From the NCBI GenBank assembly GCA_963677355.2, contig CAXXXQ010000003.1, positions 389,524 to 453,523 of the forward strand: a stretch of 64,000 nucleotides of DNA, given 5' to 3'. The notes under the pieces were generated by a model that worked only from the letters and a program-made list of their open reading frames with translations, ran no database searches and was not told the DNA's origin. Shown here one piece after another: positions 35,804 to 43,982 of this stretch (its first letter is position 1; the number at the start of each line of letters is the position of its first letter). Source of the DNA: Thiomicrorhabdus sp963677355 (GTDB lineage Bacteria; Pseudomonadota; Gammaproteobacteria; Thiomicrospirales; Thiomicrospiraceae). Position numbers and translations under genes: made by a program.

Positions 35804-36919
35804 TTATTTCGCTTTATCTTTTTTGAACCACTTATCAACCTGCTTATCGACGCGAGGTTGCAGATAAGTTTCATAAAGACCGGCCAAGCCTTTAGGGAAG
35901 GCTAGAACGACAGCGATGAATAGCGCACCCATGGCGAATAACCATAGTTCTGGATAAGATTCCGAGAGGATGGTTTTCGCCCAGTTAACAATCAAGGCTC
36001 CGTAAACGGCACCGAAGATAGACAGGTTTCCACCTACGGCTGCAAAGATGACCATCTCGATAGAAGGAACGATCCCGATCAAGGACGGTGACATAAAGCC
36101 AACCTGTAGCGTAAACATGGCGCCGCCGATTGATGAAAAAATACCGGCAATACAGAAGATGAAAATTTTGTAGTTATCTACGTCATAACCTGAGAAGCGT
36201 ACTCGGTCTTCACTGTCGCGCATCGCGACCAGTAGACGTCCAAGCTTACTCTTACGGATGTATTGGGCAACGACCAGTACGGCTAGTAGCAGGATCGCAT
36301 TCACAAAATAGAGCACGTATTTCGCTGAATCGGTACGGATATCCCAGCCTAGTAGAGTCCTTAAATCGGTAATACCGTTAACACCACCGGTGTAACCTTG
36401 TTGACCGATGATCAGGATGGTTAGGATAGCTGCAATCGCCTGGGTGATGATCGCAAAGTAAACCCCTCCGACTCGGCGTTTGAACATGGCCGCACCAATG
36501 ATGTATGCAAAGATAGCCGGTAACACGATAATGGCAACTACCGTAAAGGTGAAACTATGGAAGGGTTCCCAAAACCATGGCAGTGCCGTTAATTGGTTCC
36601 AGTCCATAAAATCAGGAATTCCTGGTGTGGATTGGATTTTGGTTGCTTCCGGAGTAGAGGCTTCCAATTTCAGGAACATCGCCATGGCATAGCCGCCGAT
36701 ACCAAAGAAGATACCTTGGCCAAGACTCAGGATACCGCCCAAGCCCCATGACAGTACCAGTCCGATTGCCACGAAGGCAAAAGTCAGGTACTTACCAATC
36801 AAGTTTAATCGGAAAATATCAAATAAAATTGGCAGCAGAACGAGTAGCAAGACCGCCAGTACAACAAATGAAAGTACATCATTTCTTGGGGTTAAAGATT
36901 TAAATTTGCTTTGTAACAT
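35804..36919 (-). CDS. urtC: urea/short-chain amide ABC transporter permease UrtC
   Basis: A 371-residue LivM-type permease with about ten membrane helices, including LVLSWGLGGILSLGQGIFFGIGGYAMAMFLKL and the C-terminal SYPELWLFAMGALFIAVVLAFPKGLAGL. The segment QGYTGGVNGITDLRTLLG is typical of UrtC. Two adjacent ATGs exist, and the second (36919) has the better spacing from AGGAGG. It overlaps no neighbour; urtB ends 8 bp upstream. Confidence 0.92.
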   Translation of the reverse strand: MLQSKFKSLTPRNDVLSFVVLAVLLLVLLPILFDIFRLNLIGKYLTFAFVAIGLVLSWGLGGILSLGQGIFFGIGGYAMAMFLKLEASTPEATKIQSTPGIPDFMDWNQLTALPWFWEPFHSFTFTVVAIIVLPAIFAYIIGAAMFKRRVGGVYFAIITQAIAAILTILIIGQQGYTGGVNGITDLRTLLGWDIRTDSAKYVLYFVNAILLLAVLVVAQYIRKSKLGRLLVAMRDSEDRVRFSGYDVDNYKIFIFCIAGIFSSIGGAMFTLQVGFMSPSLIGIVPSIEMVIFAAVGGNLSIFGAVYGALIVNWAKTILSESYPELWLFAMGALFIAVVLAFPKGLAGLYETYLQPRVDKQVDKWFKKDKAK

Positions 36920-36927
36920 CATGCCTC

Positions 36928-37854
36928 CTATTTGCGCACTTTAAGTGAGAACAAGCCTTGCGGACGCAACATCAAGATCACGATGACCGCTAGTAGGGTT
37001 AATACTTTCGCCATTGAGCCACTTAAGAAGAACTCTAGGATGGATTGTGCTTGTGCGATTGAGAATGCGGATGCAATGGTTCCTAAAAGGCTGGCTGCAC
37101 CGCCGAATACAACTACCAAGAAGGTATCTACGATGTAGAGCTGTCCGGATGTTGGGCCGGTCGAACCGATCATCGTGAAGGTTGCACCGGCTATTCCAGC
37201 GATACCGCAACCAAGCGCAAAGGTGAAACGGTCTACTTTAGCGGTGTTGATCCCAACGGCACCTGCCATGGCGCGGTTTTGAACAACGGCTCGGGATTGT
37301 TTACCTTTGCGCGACTTTTGTAAGAATAGGAAAACGCCAACGGTGATAATGAAGGTAATCACCATAACAATGATTCCATTGATAGGAATTTCAATCGTAT
37401 CGGTAACAGCCAAAGAGCCCATCATCCAATCAGGAAGGCTGACACCTACTTCGCGCGGACCGAAGACCGTTCTGTAAAGTTGTTGCAAAATTAGGCTTAG
37501 ACCCCATGTTGCTAATAGCGTATCTAAAGGTCTTTTGTAAAGATGGCGAATCAGACTCCACTCAACTAGCATTCCGAGGATGAAAGTCCCAGCAAAGGCT
37601 AAGATGATTGCGACAAAGAAGTAGATGTCAAATAGACCGGGAAGAAACTCGGAAAAAAGGTTTGAGGTAAGGTAAGTAATGTACGCCCCAAGAATCATGA
37701 ATTCTCCGTGCGCCATATTGATGACCCCCATCTGACCAAAGATGATGGCTAGTCCCAAGGCCATAAGGAGTAATACTGCAAACAGTATCAATCCAGAGAA
37801 GCCTTGCATTGCAAAGATTGAGCCGAGTTCAGCCCATGTATAGTCCGCAAACAT
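36928..37854 (-). CDS. urtB: urea/short-chain amide ABC transporter permease UrtB
   Basis: A 308-residue LivH-type permease with eight or nine helices. GLAIIFGQMGVINMAHGEFMILGAY is the conserved cytoplasmic-loop segment of the family, and FGPREVGVSLPDWM is typical of UrtB. It lacks the long N-terminal periplasmic extension of cyanobacterial and some proteobacterial UrtB, being the short form. It is separated from urtA by 142 bp that hold a large hairpin. Confidence 0.92.
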   Translation of the reverse strand: MFADYTWAELGSIFAMQGFSGLILFAVLLLMALGLAIIFGQMGVINMAHGEFMILGAYITYLTSNLFSEFLPGLFDIYFFVAIILAFAGTFILGMLVEWSLIRHLYKRPLDTLLATWGLSLILQQLYRTVFGPREVGVSLPDWMMGSLAVTDTIEIPINGIIVMVITFIITVGVFLFLQKSRKGKQSRAVVQNRAMAGAVGINTAKVDRFTFALGCGIAGIAGATFTMIGSTGPTSGQLYIVDTFLVVVFGGAASLLGTIASAFSIAQAQSILEFFLSGSMAKVLTLLAVIVILMLRPQGLFSLKVRK

Positions 37855-37918
37855 ATACTTTTCCTCCTAGAGAGTAGAAGTGGTTAAATTTATGGTAGTT
37901 TTATGGTGTCGTCGTTGT

Positions 37919-37960
37919 CGCCTAATTAAATGCTCTAGGATAAGAACATTTAATTAGGCG
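37919..37960 (-). repeat. 14-bp perfect inverted repeat between urtA and urtB
   Basis: CGCCTAATTAAATG (37919-37932) and CATTTAATTAGGCG (37947-37960) flank a 14-nt loop. It has no following T-tract on the - strand. In operons where the binding protein is made in excess, such intergenic hairpins stabilise the upstream mRNA or stop part of the transcripts; that role is likely here. Confidence 0.7.
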
Positions 37961-37996
37961 TGCAGCCCAAAGAGAGGGTGCACACCTATAGATTGA

Positions 37997-39238
37997 TTAT
38001 TGATAACCTTTAGGGAATGGGTTTGGTTCAATCAAATCTTCAGATTCGTAAACCACTTCAAAAGTACCGTCTGCCTTAGCCTTACCTACGCGAGATTTAG
38101 ACCATAGGTGATGGTTAGGGTGAACTTTTACATAACCTTCAGGCGCTGTAGTTAACTCGATGCCGGGAAGTGTTTTTCTGATAGCATCAACATCGAAAGA
38201 ACCGGCTTTTTCAACTGCTGCTTTCCATAACCAAGGACCAAGATAAGCCGCTTGAGTTACGTCACCGATAACACTTTTTTCACCCCACATTTTTTTAAAT
38301 GCGGCTTCGAATTTTTTGTTGTTATCATTTGGCAAGCTTTGGAAGTACTTCATAGAAGCGTATAGACCTTCAACGTTTTCACCACCAATACCGAGAATTT
38401 CATCTTCGGTAACAGATAGAGTCAGTACTAATGGTTTTTCTTTAGTTAGATCGATACCCGCTGCTTTGAGCTGCTTGTAGAATGCAACGTTAGATCCACC
38501 AACAACGGTTGTGAAGATAACGTCAGGCTTCTTAAGTTTGATTTTGTTGATTACAGAGTTGAACTGAGTGTGACCTAGAGGGTAGTACTCTTCACCCACA
38601 ACTTTCAGCCCCAGTTTGTCAATGTGCTTACGTGCGATTTTGTTTGAAGTACGTGGCCAGATGTAGTCAGAACCAAGTAGGAAGAATTTTTTCGCCCCTT
38701 TGGTTTCTTTAGCCCAGTCGATACCTTTAAGGATCTGTTGAGTCGCTTCTTGACCAGTGTAGATAACGTTAGGAGATTGCTCTAGACCTTCATAGAAAGT
38801 CGGGTAGAAAAGCATACCGTTGTACTGTTCAAAAACTGGAAGAGCTGCTTTACGTGATGCAGATGTCCAGCATCCGAATACCGCCGCTACTTTGTCGTTT
38901 ACCAGTAGTTTTTTAGACTTTTCAGCGAAAGTCGGCCAGTCACTGGCACCATCTTCCTGAATGTATTCGATCTTACGTCCTAAAACACCACCCATTTCAT
39001 TGATTTGTTCAATAGCCAGTTTTTCAGCCTGAACAGAGCCAGTTTCACTGATCGCCATCGTACCAGTGATAGAGTGAAGGATACCTACTTTTACCGTGTC
39101 ATCTGTTACCGCCAATCCGGTCGTGTTGGCTTCTGCTGCAAAAGCAGTTGAGTTAGCAAGCGCCATTGCTAGCGGCAGCGCGGCAAGTCCTTTGATTAAG
39201 GAACGTCTTGATTTTTGATGCGTATGTTTTTTTTCCAT
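37997..39238 (-). CDS. urtA: urea/short-chain amide ABC transporter substrate-binding protein UrtA
   Basis: A 413-residue periplasmic binding protein of the LivK/AmiC type. The N-terminus carries a twin-arginine signal (KSRRSLIKGLAALPLAMALA), so it is probably exported folded by Tat. After it comes VKVGILHSITGTMAISE and further on FGCWTSASRKA and YEGLEQSPNVIYTGQEA, characteristic of UrtA. The ATG at 39238 is chosen because it gives a proper signal peptide and has AGAGG upstream; an in-frame start at 39277 would add an implausible leader. Upstream lie a sigma-54 promoter and an NtrC-type dyad. The substrate may be urea, formamide or both, given fmdA downstream. Confidence 0.94.
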   Translation of the reverse strand: MEKKHTHQKSRRSLIKGLAALPLAMALANSTAFAAEANTTGLAVTDDTVKVGILHSITGTMAISETGSVQAEKLAIEQINEMGGVLGRKIEYIQEDGASDWPTFAEKSKKLLVNDKVAAVFGCWTSASRKAALPVFEQYNGMLFYPTFYEGLEQSPNVIYTGQEATQQILKGIDWAKETKGAKKFFLLGSDYIWPRTSNKIARKHIDKLGLKVVGEEYYPLGHTQFNSVINKIKLKKPDVIFTTVVGGSNVAFYKQLKAAGIDLTKEKPLVLTLSVTEDEILGIGGENVEGLYASMKYFQSLPNDNNKKFEAAFKKMWGEKSVIGDVTQAAYLGPWLWKAAVEKAGSFDVDAIRKTLPGIELTTAPEGYVKVHPNHHLWSKSRVGKAKADGTFEVVYESEDLIEPNPFPKGYQ

Positions 39239-39308
39239 GATTGGATTAACCTCTGCATAGTGTTGATATTGTTGCAATTGTTGATGAATATTGTTGCCCG
39301 AGCGTTAT

Positions 39309-39324
39309 AGCATGGGGTGTGCCA
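39309..39324 (-). promoter_or_regulatory. sigma-54 promoter of urtABCDE-fmdAB
   Basis: On the - strand TGGCACACCCCATGCT matches TGGCACRNNNNTTGCW at all but one position. The transcript would begin near 39297, about 60 nt before the urtA ATG. The surrounding 590-bp region (39278-39867) contains no gene, only this promoter, an NtrC-type dyad and an AT repeat. Confidence 0.8.
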
Positions 39325-39387
39325 CACTTTGTAAAGTGTTGAATGATAAGAAAAAAAGTTTCATGTTGCTTGGTGTTTTACGATAAG

Positions 39388-39404
39388 GGCACTTATGTGG
39401 TGCA
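39388..39404. promoter_or_regulatory. NtrC-type enhancer site upstream of urtA
   Basis: GGCACTTATGTGGTGCA matches the 17-bp pattern TGCACY-N5-GGTGCA at every fixed base except the first. Half sites TTGGTG (39370-39375) and TTGGTGCG (39418-39425) lie on either side. It sits roughly 65-80 bp upstream of the sigma-54 promoter, as expected for an enhancer. Confidence 0.65.
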
Positions 39405-39809
39405 TAAAAATATCCTGTTGGTGCGCTTTTCTGGTGGTTACTGTTTGCAGTCGGTTTTCTGTGATCGCGTTGCTTCAAATTTTAGTAAGGGGGTAGATGG
39501 GTTTGCTTTTGGGTGAGGATGAATTTACAACAGGTTTTAAGTTCAAGAGATTTGCTGTGTTAGACAAAATCTGGGTATTGATAACTTAAGGCTGTCGGTT
39601 GTCACTGTGCAGAAATTCGGTGAATTTATTGATCTAGATATTAAAGTGGTGAGAGTGAAAGTGCGAGTCGGTTACAAGGCTGGTTTGTTCTGACGGTTCG
39701 GCTATTGCTCAATCAGTGTGATCAGTGGCCGCCGATAAGATATAAAGTTGAGCATGCCCGTTTTGCATTAAACTAGCGATATTAATAATTAGCCATCTAT
39801 TAAATATCT

Positions 39810-39845
39810 AAGAAATATATAAGAAATATATAAGAAATATATAAG
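39810..39845 (+). repeat. 11-bp AT-rich tandem repeat
   Basis: Three exact copies of AAGAAATATAT plus a partial fourth, immediately upstream of the biotin ligase gene. The period is one helical turn, so the A-tracts are in phase and the DNA is probably curved. It may act as an UP-element-like promoter aid. Confidence 0.75.
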
Positions 39846-39867
39846 CAACCTATAAAGGTGTTTTGTT

Positions 39868-40608
39868 TTGCCAAGTGATAAATACCAGTCGATTGAACTT
39901 CATGAGATAGATTCTACAAGTCGTTTTCTTAAAGATTATTGTGCGCAATATCATCCACGGCAGCCCGTATTTTGCAGTGCCAATATCCAAACCGGGGGAT
40001 ATGGTCAGCAGAAACGTAGTTGGGTGACCAATTCTCATTCTGCGATTCTTTCAATGGCTTACCCTATCGCTGTCAATGCCCGGTTTTCCGGTTTGATGAG
40101 CTTGCAGGTGGCCGCTTTAGTGCATCGTGCCTTGGCGGTATTGATTGATGATAAGCTGCAATTGAAGTGGCCAAACGACCTGTTTAGCATACAGGGTAAG
40201 GTGGCCGGCATTTTAATTGAGCAGGTCAAAGTGAAAGATTATCGCGCTCTGGTCATCGGTATCGGCATCAACCGGCAGCAAGCCGATGAGGTCTCCGGAT
40301 CGGCAGCGGTATCTGATTTTGAATTGAAAGAATTTATTGAGACTCTATATGCCTTGATAGAACAGTTGGGGCTGGTTGAGTTTGATGAAGGGATGCTTTT
40401 GAATTACTGGCAAGAGTACGGTTACTTCAGTGAAGGAGAGTCGATCAAGGTGTTGAACGATGCAACTGCTGAGGTTCGTTTTGGCGAATTTATCGGTATC
40501 AACGGATCCGGTCAAGCTCTGATTGAAGTTGAAGCGGATATGCATAGCGGCGGAGTTCAACGCATGGCATTGTCTTCCGGGCTGAATTCGATTCGTAAGC
40601 TTTCCTGA
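39868..40608 (+). CDS. birA: biotin--protein ligase (BirA catalytic domain only)
   Basis: A 246-residue biotin ligase that lacks the N-terminal HTH repressor domain. The biotin/ATP site is seen in STSRFLKDY, NIQTGGYGQQKRSW (the GRGRxxR loop with changes), LKWPNDLF and KVAGILIEQVK; GIGINRQQ follows. The gene starts at TTG 39868 with AAAGGTG before it. It lies directly upstream of the guanidine/urea carboxylase operon, whose large enzyme needs biotin on Lys1172. Whether this is the only ligase of the cell is not known. Confidence 0.9.
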   Translation: MPSDKYQSIELHEIDSTSRFLKDYCAQYHPRQPVFCSANIQTGGYGQQKRSWVTNSHSAILSMAYPIAVNARFSGLMSLQVAALVHRALAVLIDDKLQLKWPNDLFSIQGKVAGILIEQVKVKDYRALVIGIGINRQQADEVSGSAAVSDFELKEFIETLYALIEQLGLVEFDEGMLLNYWQEYGYFSEGESIKVLNDATAEVRFGEFIGINGSGQALIEVEADMHSGGVQRMALSSGLNSIRKLS

Positions 40609-40789
40609 GTTCATTTTTATAGTGTTCAATTTTTTTCCATGCGGTTTGCCCGCAGATTGTCTAGCAGATTTACGGTTGAGTCTGTTTTGTTTAAATAGAA
40701 TGCATGCAGGTTGTTATTTTGGTGCGTTTGTCTAAATTGAAAGCGTGTTTTTAGGCCTGATTCCCGTAAAACTAGTGCATGTTAGGGGC

Positions 40790-40805
40790 TGGCACAGCCA
40801 TTGCT
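40790..40805 (+). promoter_or_regulatory. sigma-54 promoter of the guanidine operon
   Basis: TGGCACAGCCATTGCT is a full match to TGGCACRNNNNTTGCW. Transcription would start near 40817, 50 nt before the permease ATG. A possible NtrC half site, GGTGCG, is at 40721-40726. No guanidine-riboswitch motif is seen in this leader. Confidence 0.85.
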
Positions 40806-40866
40806 TATTACGAATTTGTAAAATGGTAATAACGAATTCAATTAATAAAAGAAATGGTAAATCCCG

Positions 40867-41844
40867 ATGGCAGATCGTCTTACAAGTTGGACAACCCCAA
40901 GAGCGACTTTAGATAACACTTCTAAACGCATACTGACATTCGCAAGCTTTGCTATACCGATATTACTTTGGTGTTTGGTCAGTTACGTTCCGTTCATCTG
41001 GCACCCGCAAGTTGAGATTACTCAACCAGGTGGCGTCAGTTATTTTCGTGAAGGTTCTCTGGTTGACAAAGAAGTTTTCGATATAGAAGTGAACAAGATT
41101 CTGGAAGCTACGCCGGATATCGCTCAGGAAGCACTTCCGCAAGGCGAACCGGCTAACCCGGTATATCTGCCGGCGCCACATGAAGTGGTCGGTGCTTTCT
41201 ATACGGCCTTTACCACGCCGCCTAAACGCAGTAGCGAACCTTGGTTGCATGAGAGTTTATGGCATTCGATTCAAGTCATTGCTTGGGGCTTCTTTTGGGC
41301 GATGCTGTTCGGAGTGCCTTTGGGGGTTCTGGCCGGGACTTACAATTCCGCATCGCATTTGATCGAACCGTTTACCGAATTCTTCCGCTATCTGCCAGCG
41401 CCCGCATTCGGAGCCTTGGCGGTGGCGATCCTCGGAATCTACGATGCGCCGAAAATCGCCATTATTTTTATCGGAACCTTCTTTCAGATGGTACTGATTG
41501 TGTCGGCGACCACTCGCAAGTTCAATATGGCTCTGATTGAGGCGTCCTTGACCTTGGGTTGTAAAGGCGGGCGTATGATCAAACGAGTAATTCTGCCGGG
41601 TATCTTGCCTGATCTGTACCGTGATATGCGCATCTTATTGGGTTGGGCGTGGACCTATTTGATCGTAGCCGAATTGATCGGAACCAGCTCGGGAATCACG
41701 TGGTTTATTACTCAGCAAGCTCGTTACAAGAACTTTGATAACGTTTTTGCAGCCATTTTGATTATCGGAATGATTGGTTTGATTACCGATATTATTCTAG
41801 CCCAGATGGGTAAACGCCTGTTCCCATGGCATCAGACCAAGTAA
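40867..41844 (+). CDS. ABC transporter permease, guanidine/urea carboxylase region
   Basis: A 325-residue SsuC/TauC-type inner membrane permease. It has one N-terminal helix (about 23-43), a periplasmic insertion of roughly 80 residues, then five helices. The EAA loop reads EASLTLGCKGGRMIKRVILPGILPDLY. GWAWTYLIVAELIGTSSGITWFI is typical of the permease found in urea-carboxylase-type clusters. It is the first gene behind the sigma-54 promoter. The expected periplasmic binding protein gene is missing on either side. Confidence 0.88.
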   Translation: MADRLTSWTTPRATLDNTSKRILTFASFAIPILLWCLVSYVPFIWHPQVEITQPGGVSYFREGSLVDKEVFDIEVNKILEATPDIAQEALPQGEPANPVYLPAPHEVVGAFYTAFTTPPKRSSEPWLHESLWHSIQVIAWGFFWAMLFGVPLGVLAGTYNSASHLIEPFTEFFRYLPAPAFGALAVAILGIYDAPKIAIIFIGTFFQMVLIVSATTRKFNMALIEASLTLGCKGGRMIKRVILPGILPDLYRDMRILLGWAWTYLIVAELIGTSSGITWFITQQARYKNFDNVFAAILIIGMIGLITDIILAQMGKRLFPWHQTK

Positions 41845-41860
41845 ATGCAAGGAAAGTCTC

Positions 41861-42769
41861 GTGAATAAATCTCATCCATTAGCAGAGTGGTTTACACCGG
41901 AAATTGAAGATAGAAGCCAGCGCATTTTACAGCGGCCGTCGGCTCTCACCATTTCGAATCTGCATAAAAGTTTTGAACATAAGGGTAAGAACGTAAAAGT
42001 TCTGAACGGTATCGATTTCACCGCCTATAAGCGCGAATTTATTTGTGTGGTCGGCCCGTCGGGTTGCGGTAAATCGACATTGGCACGTCTGATCGCCGGT
42101 TTGGAAACCTATGAAGAAGGTGAAATCAGCATTGATGATAAGGTCGTCAAATCACCGGGGCCGGATCGCGGCATGGTGTTTCAAAGTTACTCGCTGTTTC
42201 CGTGGTTAACCGTTAAACAAAACGTCATGTTTGGCATGACCGAAGGCGGCATGTCCAAGAACAATGCCGAGGCGGAAGCTTTGCAGTGGATCGATCTGGT
42301 CGGTTTGGATAAATTTGCCAACGCCTATCCGCACCAATTGTCCGGCGGGATGAAGCAGCGTGTGGCGATTATTCGAGCTTTGGCAACCCAGCCGAATATC
42401 TTATTGATGGATGAGCCGTTTGCGGCTCTGGATCCGAAGAACCGTTTGAAGATGCAGCAATATCTTCTGGAAATTTGGAAAAACATCGATATCACTGTGT
42501 TCTTTATCACGCATGATTTGGATGAAGCAATCTATCTTGCCGACCGCATTTTGGTATTGGAAGCCAACCCGGGGCAAGTGGTGGAAGCACTGGAAGTGCC
42601 TCTGCCTAGACCGCGTAAAAAAGATACGCTTCTATCTCCGGAGTTCCTAGCCATCAAAGATTATCTAGAGGGGCTGGTTCATCCGGAAGAAGAGGAAGAA
42701 GATATGGATGATAAGTTAAGTATGGTACGTATGGTACCGGTCGATTCAGAAGTTCCGGATATATTTTAG
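41861..42769 (+). CDS. ABC transporter ATPase, guanidine/urea carboxylase region
   Basis: A 302-residue SsuB/TauB-type ATPase. Walker A is GPSGCGKST, the Q-loop is MVFQSYSLFPWLTV, the signature is LSGGMKQRVAI and Walker B is ILLMDEPFAALDP. An acidic tail (EEEEEDMDD) follows. It starts at GTG 41861 with AAGGA before it. It pairs with the permease 16 bp upstream; the next gene begins at the base after its stop. Confidence 0.92.
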   Translation: MNKSHPLAEWFTPEIEDRSQRILQRPSALTISNLHKSFEHKGKNVKVLNGIDFTAYKREFICVVGPSGCGKSTLARLIAGLETYEEGEISIDDKVVKSPGPDRGMVFQSYSLFPWLTVKQNVMFGMTEGGMSKNNAEAEALQWIDLVGLDKFANAYPHQLSGGMKQRVAIIRALATQPNILLMDEPFAALDPKNRLKMQQYLLEIWKNIDITVFFITHDLDEAIYLADRILVLEANPGQVVEALEVPLPRPRKKDTLLSPEFLAIKDYLEGLVHPEEEEEDMDDKLSMVRMVPVDSEVPDIF

Positions 42770-43237
42770 ATGAGTAACAGTAAATTAATTAGAACCAGCG
42801 CCTCTTTACCGGCCGATGTCGTCGAAGAGTTGGAGCAATTGACCAAAGCGCGTGGAATGAATAACCGTTCGGCACTGTTGGCAGACATGATTCGTAAAGA
42901 GTCAGCCGCTTTCAAGCAGAACTTTACCAACGAGATTATGGCCGGTACCTTCACTTTGGTTTTTGACCATTCGGTTCCCGGGCTGCAACAGAAGCTGAAC
43001 CAGCTTAAACATAAGTATGTGGCGGAAATTATTTCCAGCACGCAAATTCAGTTAATGAACAACCATACTCTAGAGGTGAATCTGATGCAGGGGCCGGCTC
43101 AGGATCTGAAAAGAATCAGTGACGAGATGCAGGCTAACCGCGGCGTGAAAAACGGCAATCTGTATTTAACGCATTCTGCCTTGCCGCCAATTTATACAAC
43201 TAACAACGTTTCAATAGAGGAGACAACCGATGTCTGA
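42770..43237 (+). CDS. NikR-like ribbon-helix-helix/ACT regulator lacking the nickel site
   Basis: A 155-residue protein with an N-terminal ribbon-helix-helix (IRTSASLPADVVEELEQL, about 7-45) and a C-terminal ACT-like ligand domain ending RGVKNGNLYLT, the fold of NikR. Aligned by hand with E. coli NikR, the nickel ligands His87, His89 and Cys95 are replaced by Gln92, Gln94 and Thr100; only His76 is kept (His81). It therefore should not bind nickel in the NikR manner. Located between the transporter and the DUF1989 genes, it may sense guanidine or a derivative. It overlaps the next start by 8 bp. Confidence 0.8.
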   Translation: MSNSKLIRTSASLPADVVEELEQLTKARGMNNRSALLADMIRKESAAFKQNFTNEIMAGTFTLVFDHSVPGLQQKLNQLKHKYVAEIISSTQIQLMNNHTLEVNLMQGPAQDLKRISDEMQANRGVKNGNLYLTHSALPPIYTTNNVSIEETTDV

Positions 43238-43982
43238 AATTTCAACACCTAGCAGCTATCAAGGGTTGGTCTGGAATGAGTCGCTACCGGGCGGGGCGCA
43301 TTGGTCGGGAGTAATCCGTCGAGGAACTGTGTTAAGAATTACCGATGTGAACGGCGGCGCCAACGTAGCCATGTTGATCAACAACATCGAAATCAAGAAT
43401 GAACGCTACAACATGCCGGATACTTTGAAAGCGCAAAAAACCGCCTTTCTGACTACCCCGAATATGTGTTTCAGCGATATGGGCCGTGTCATGTGCTCGA
43501 TTATTGCCGATAGTTGCGGATGGCACGATACCATCGGCGGGATTTCCAATGCCAGAACGATGGCGGATAAATACGGCATGAGAAGCTATCAGGAAGCGCA
43601 TAACGACTACTACAAGAGTGGTTTTGACAGCCTGATTAATGAGTTGGGTAAGTGGGGCTTGAATGCCAGTGATGTCATGCCGAATATCAACTGGTTCAGT
43701 AAAGTACGCGTTGAAGATGACGGCAGCATGACGTTTGTCGAGAACAATTCCAAAGCCGGTGATTATGTTGATCTCCGTTTTGAAATGGACTGCATCGTCT
43801 GTCTGTCGACCGCACAACACCCGATGGATCCGAATCCGGAATATGCACCGCAGCCGATTGAGCTGACCGTAATGAAGGCCGAGCCGGTTAAGGCGGATGA
43901 TGCTTGTCGTCTGCACCGTGCAGAAAACCAACGTGCCTACTACAACACCAAAACTTACTATGGAGAAAACCCAGATGAGTAA
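43230..43982 (+). CDS. DUF1989 protein, putative carboxyguanidine deiminase subunit (UAAP1/UAAP2 type)
   Basis: A 250-residue DUF1989 protein of the kind called urea amidolyase-associated protein. Conserved features: the Asn/Met-rich strand GANVAMLINN, DMGRVMCSIIADSCGWHDTIGG and FSKVRVEDDGSM. DUF1989 pairs next to urea-carboxylase-like genes have been shown in other bacteria to form carboxyguanidine deiminase (CgdAB), making allophanate and ammonia. Its start has GAGGAG 8 bp before. It overlaps both neighbours by 8 bp, so these three genes are translationally coupled. Confidence 0.85.
   Translation: MSEISTPSSYQGLVWNESLPGGAHWSGVIRRGTVLRITDVNGGANVAMLINNIEIKNERYNMPDTLKAQKTAFLTTPNMCFSDMGRVMCSIIADSCGWHDTIGGISNARTMADKYGMRSYQEAHNDYYKSGFDSLINELGKWGLNASDVMPNINWFSKVRVEDDGSMTFVENNSKAGDYVDLRFEMDCIVCLSTAQHPMDPNPEYAPQPIELTVMKAEPVKADDACRLHRAENQRAYYNTKTYYGENPDE

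Noticed and set aside
39810..39845. Possible CRISPR array
   Set aside because: The units are contiguous 11-mers without spacers and there are no cas genes.
42770..43237. Calling the regulator a nickel-responsive NikR for urease
   Set aside because: Three of four nickel ligands are replaced and the gene sits in the guanidine operon, 17 kb from the urease nickel genes.
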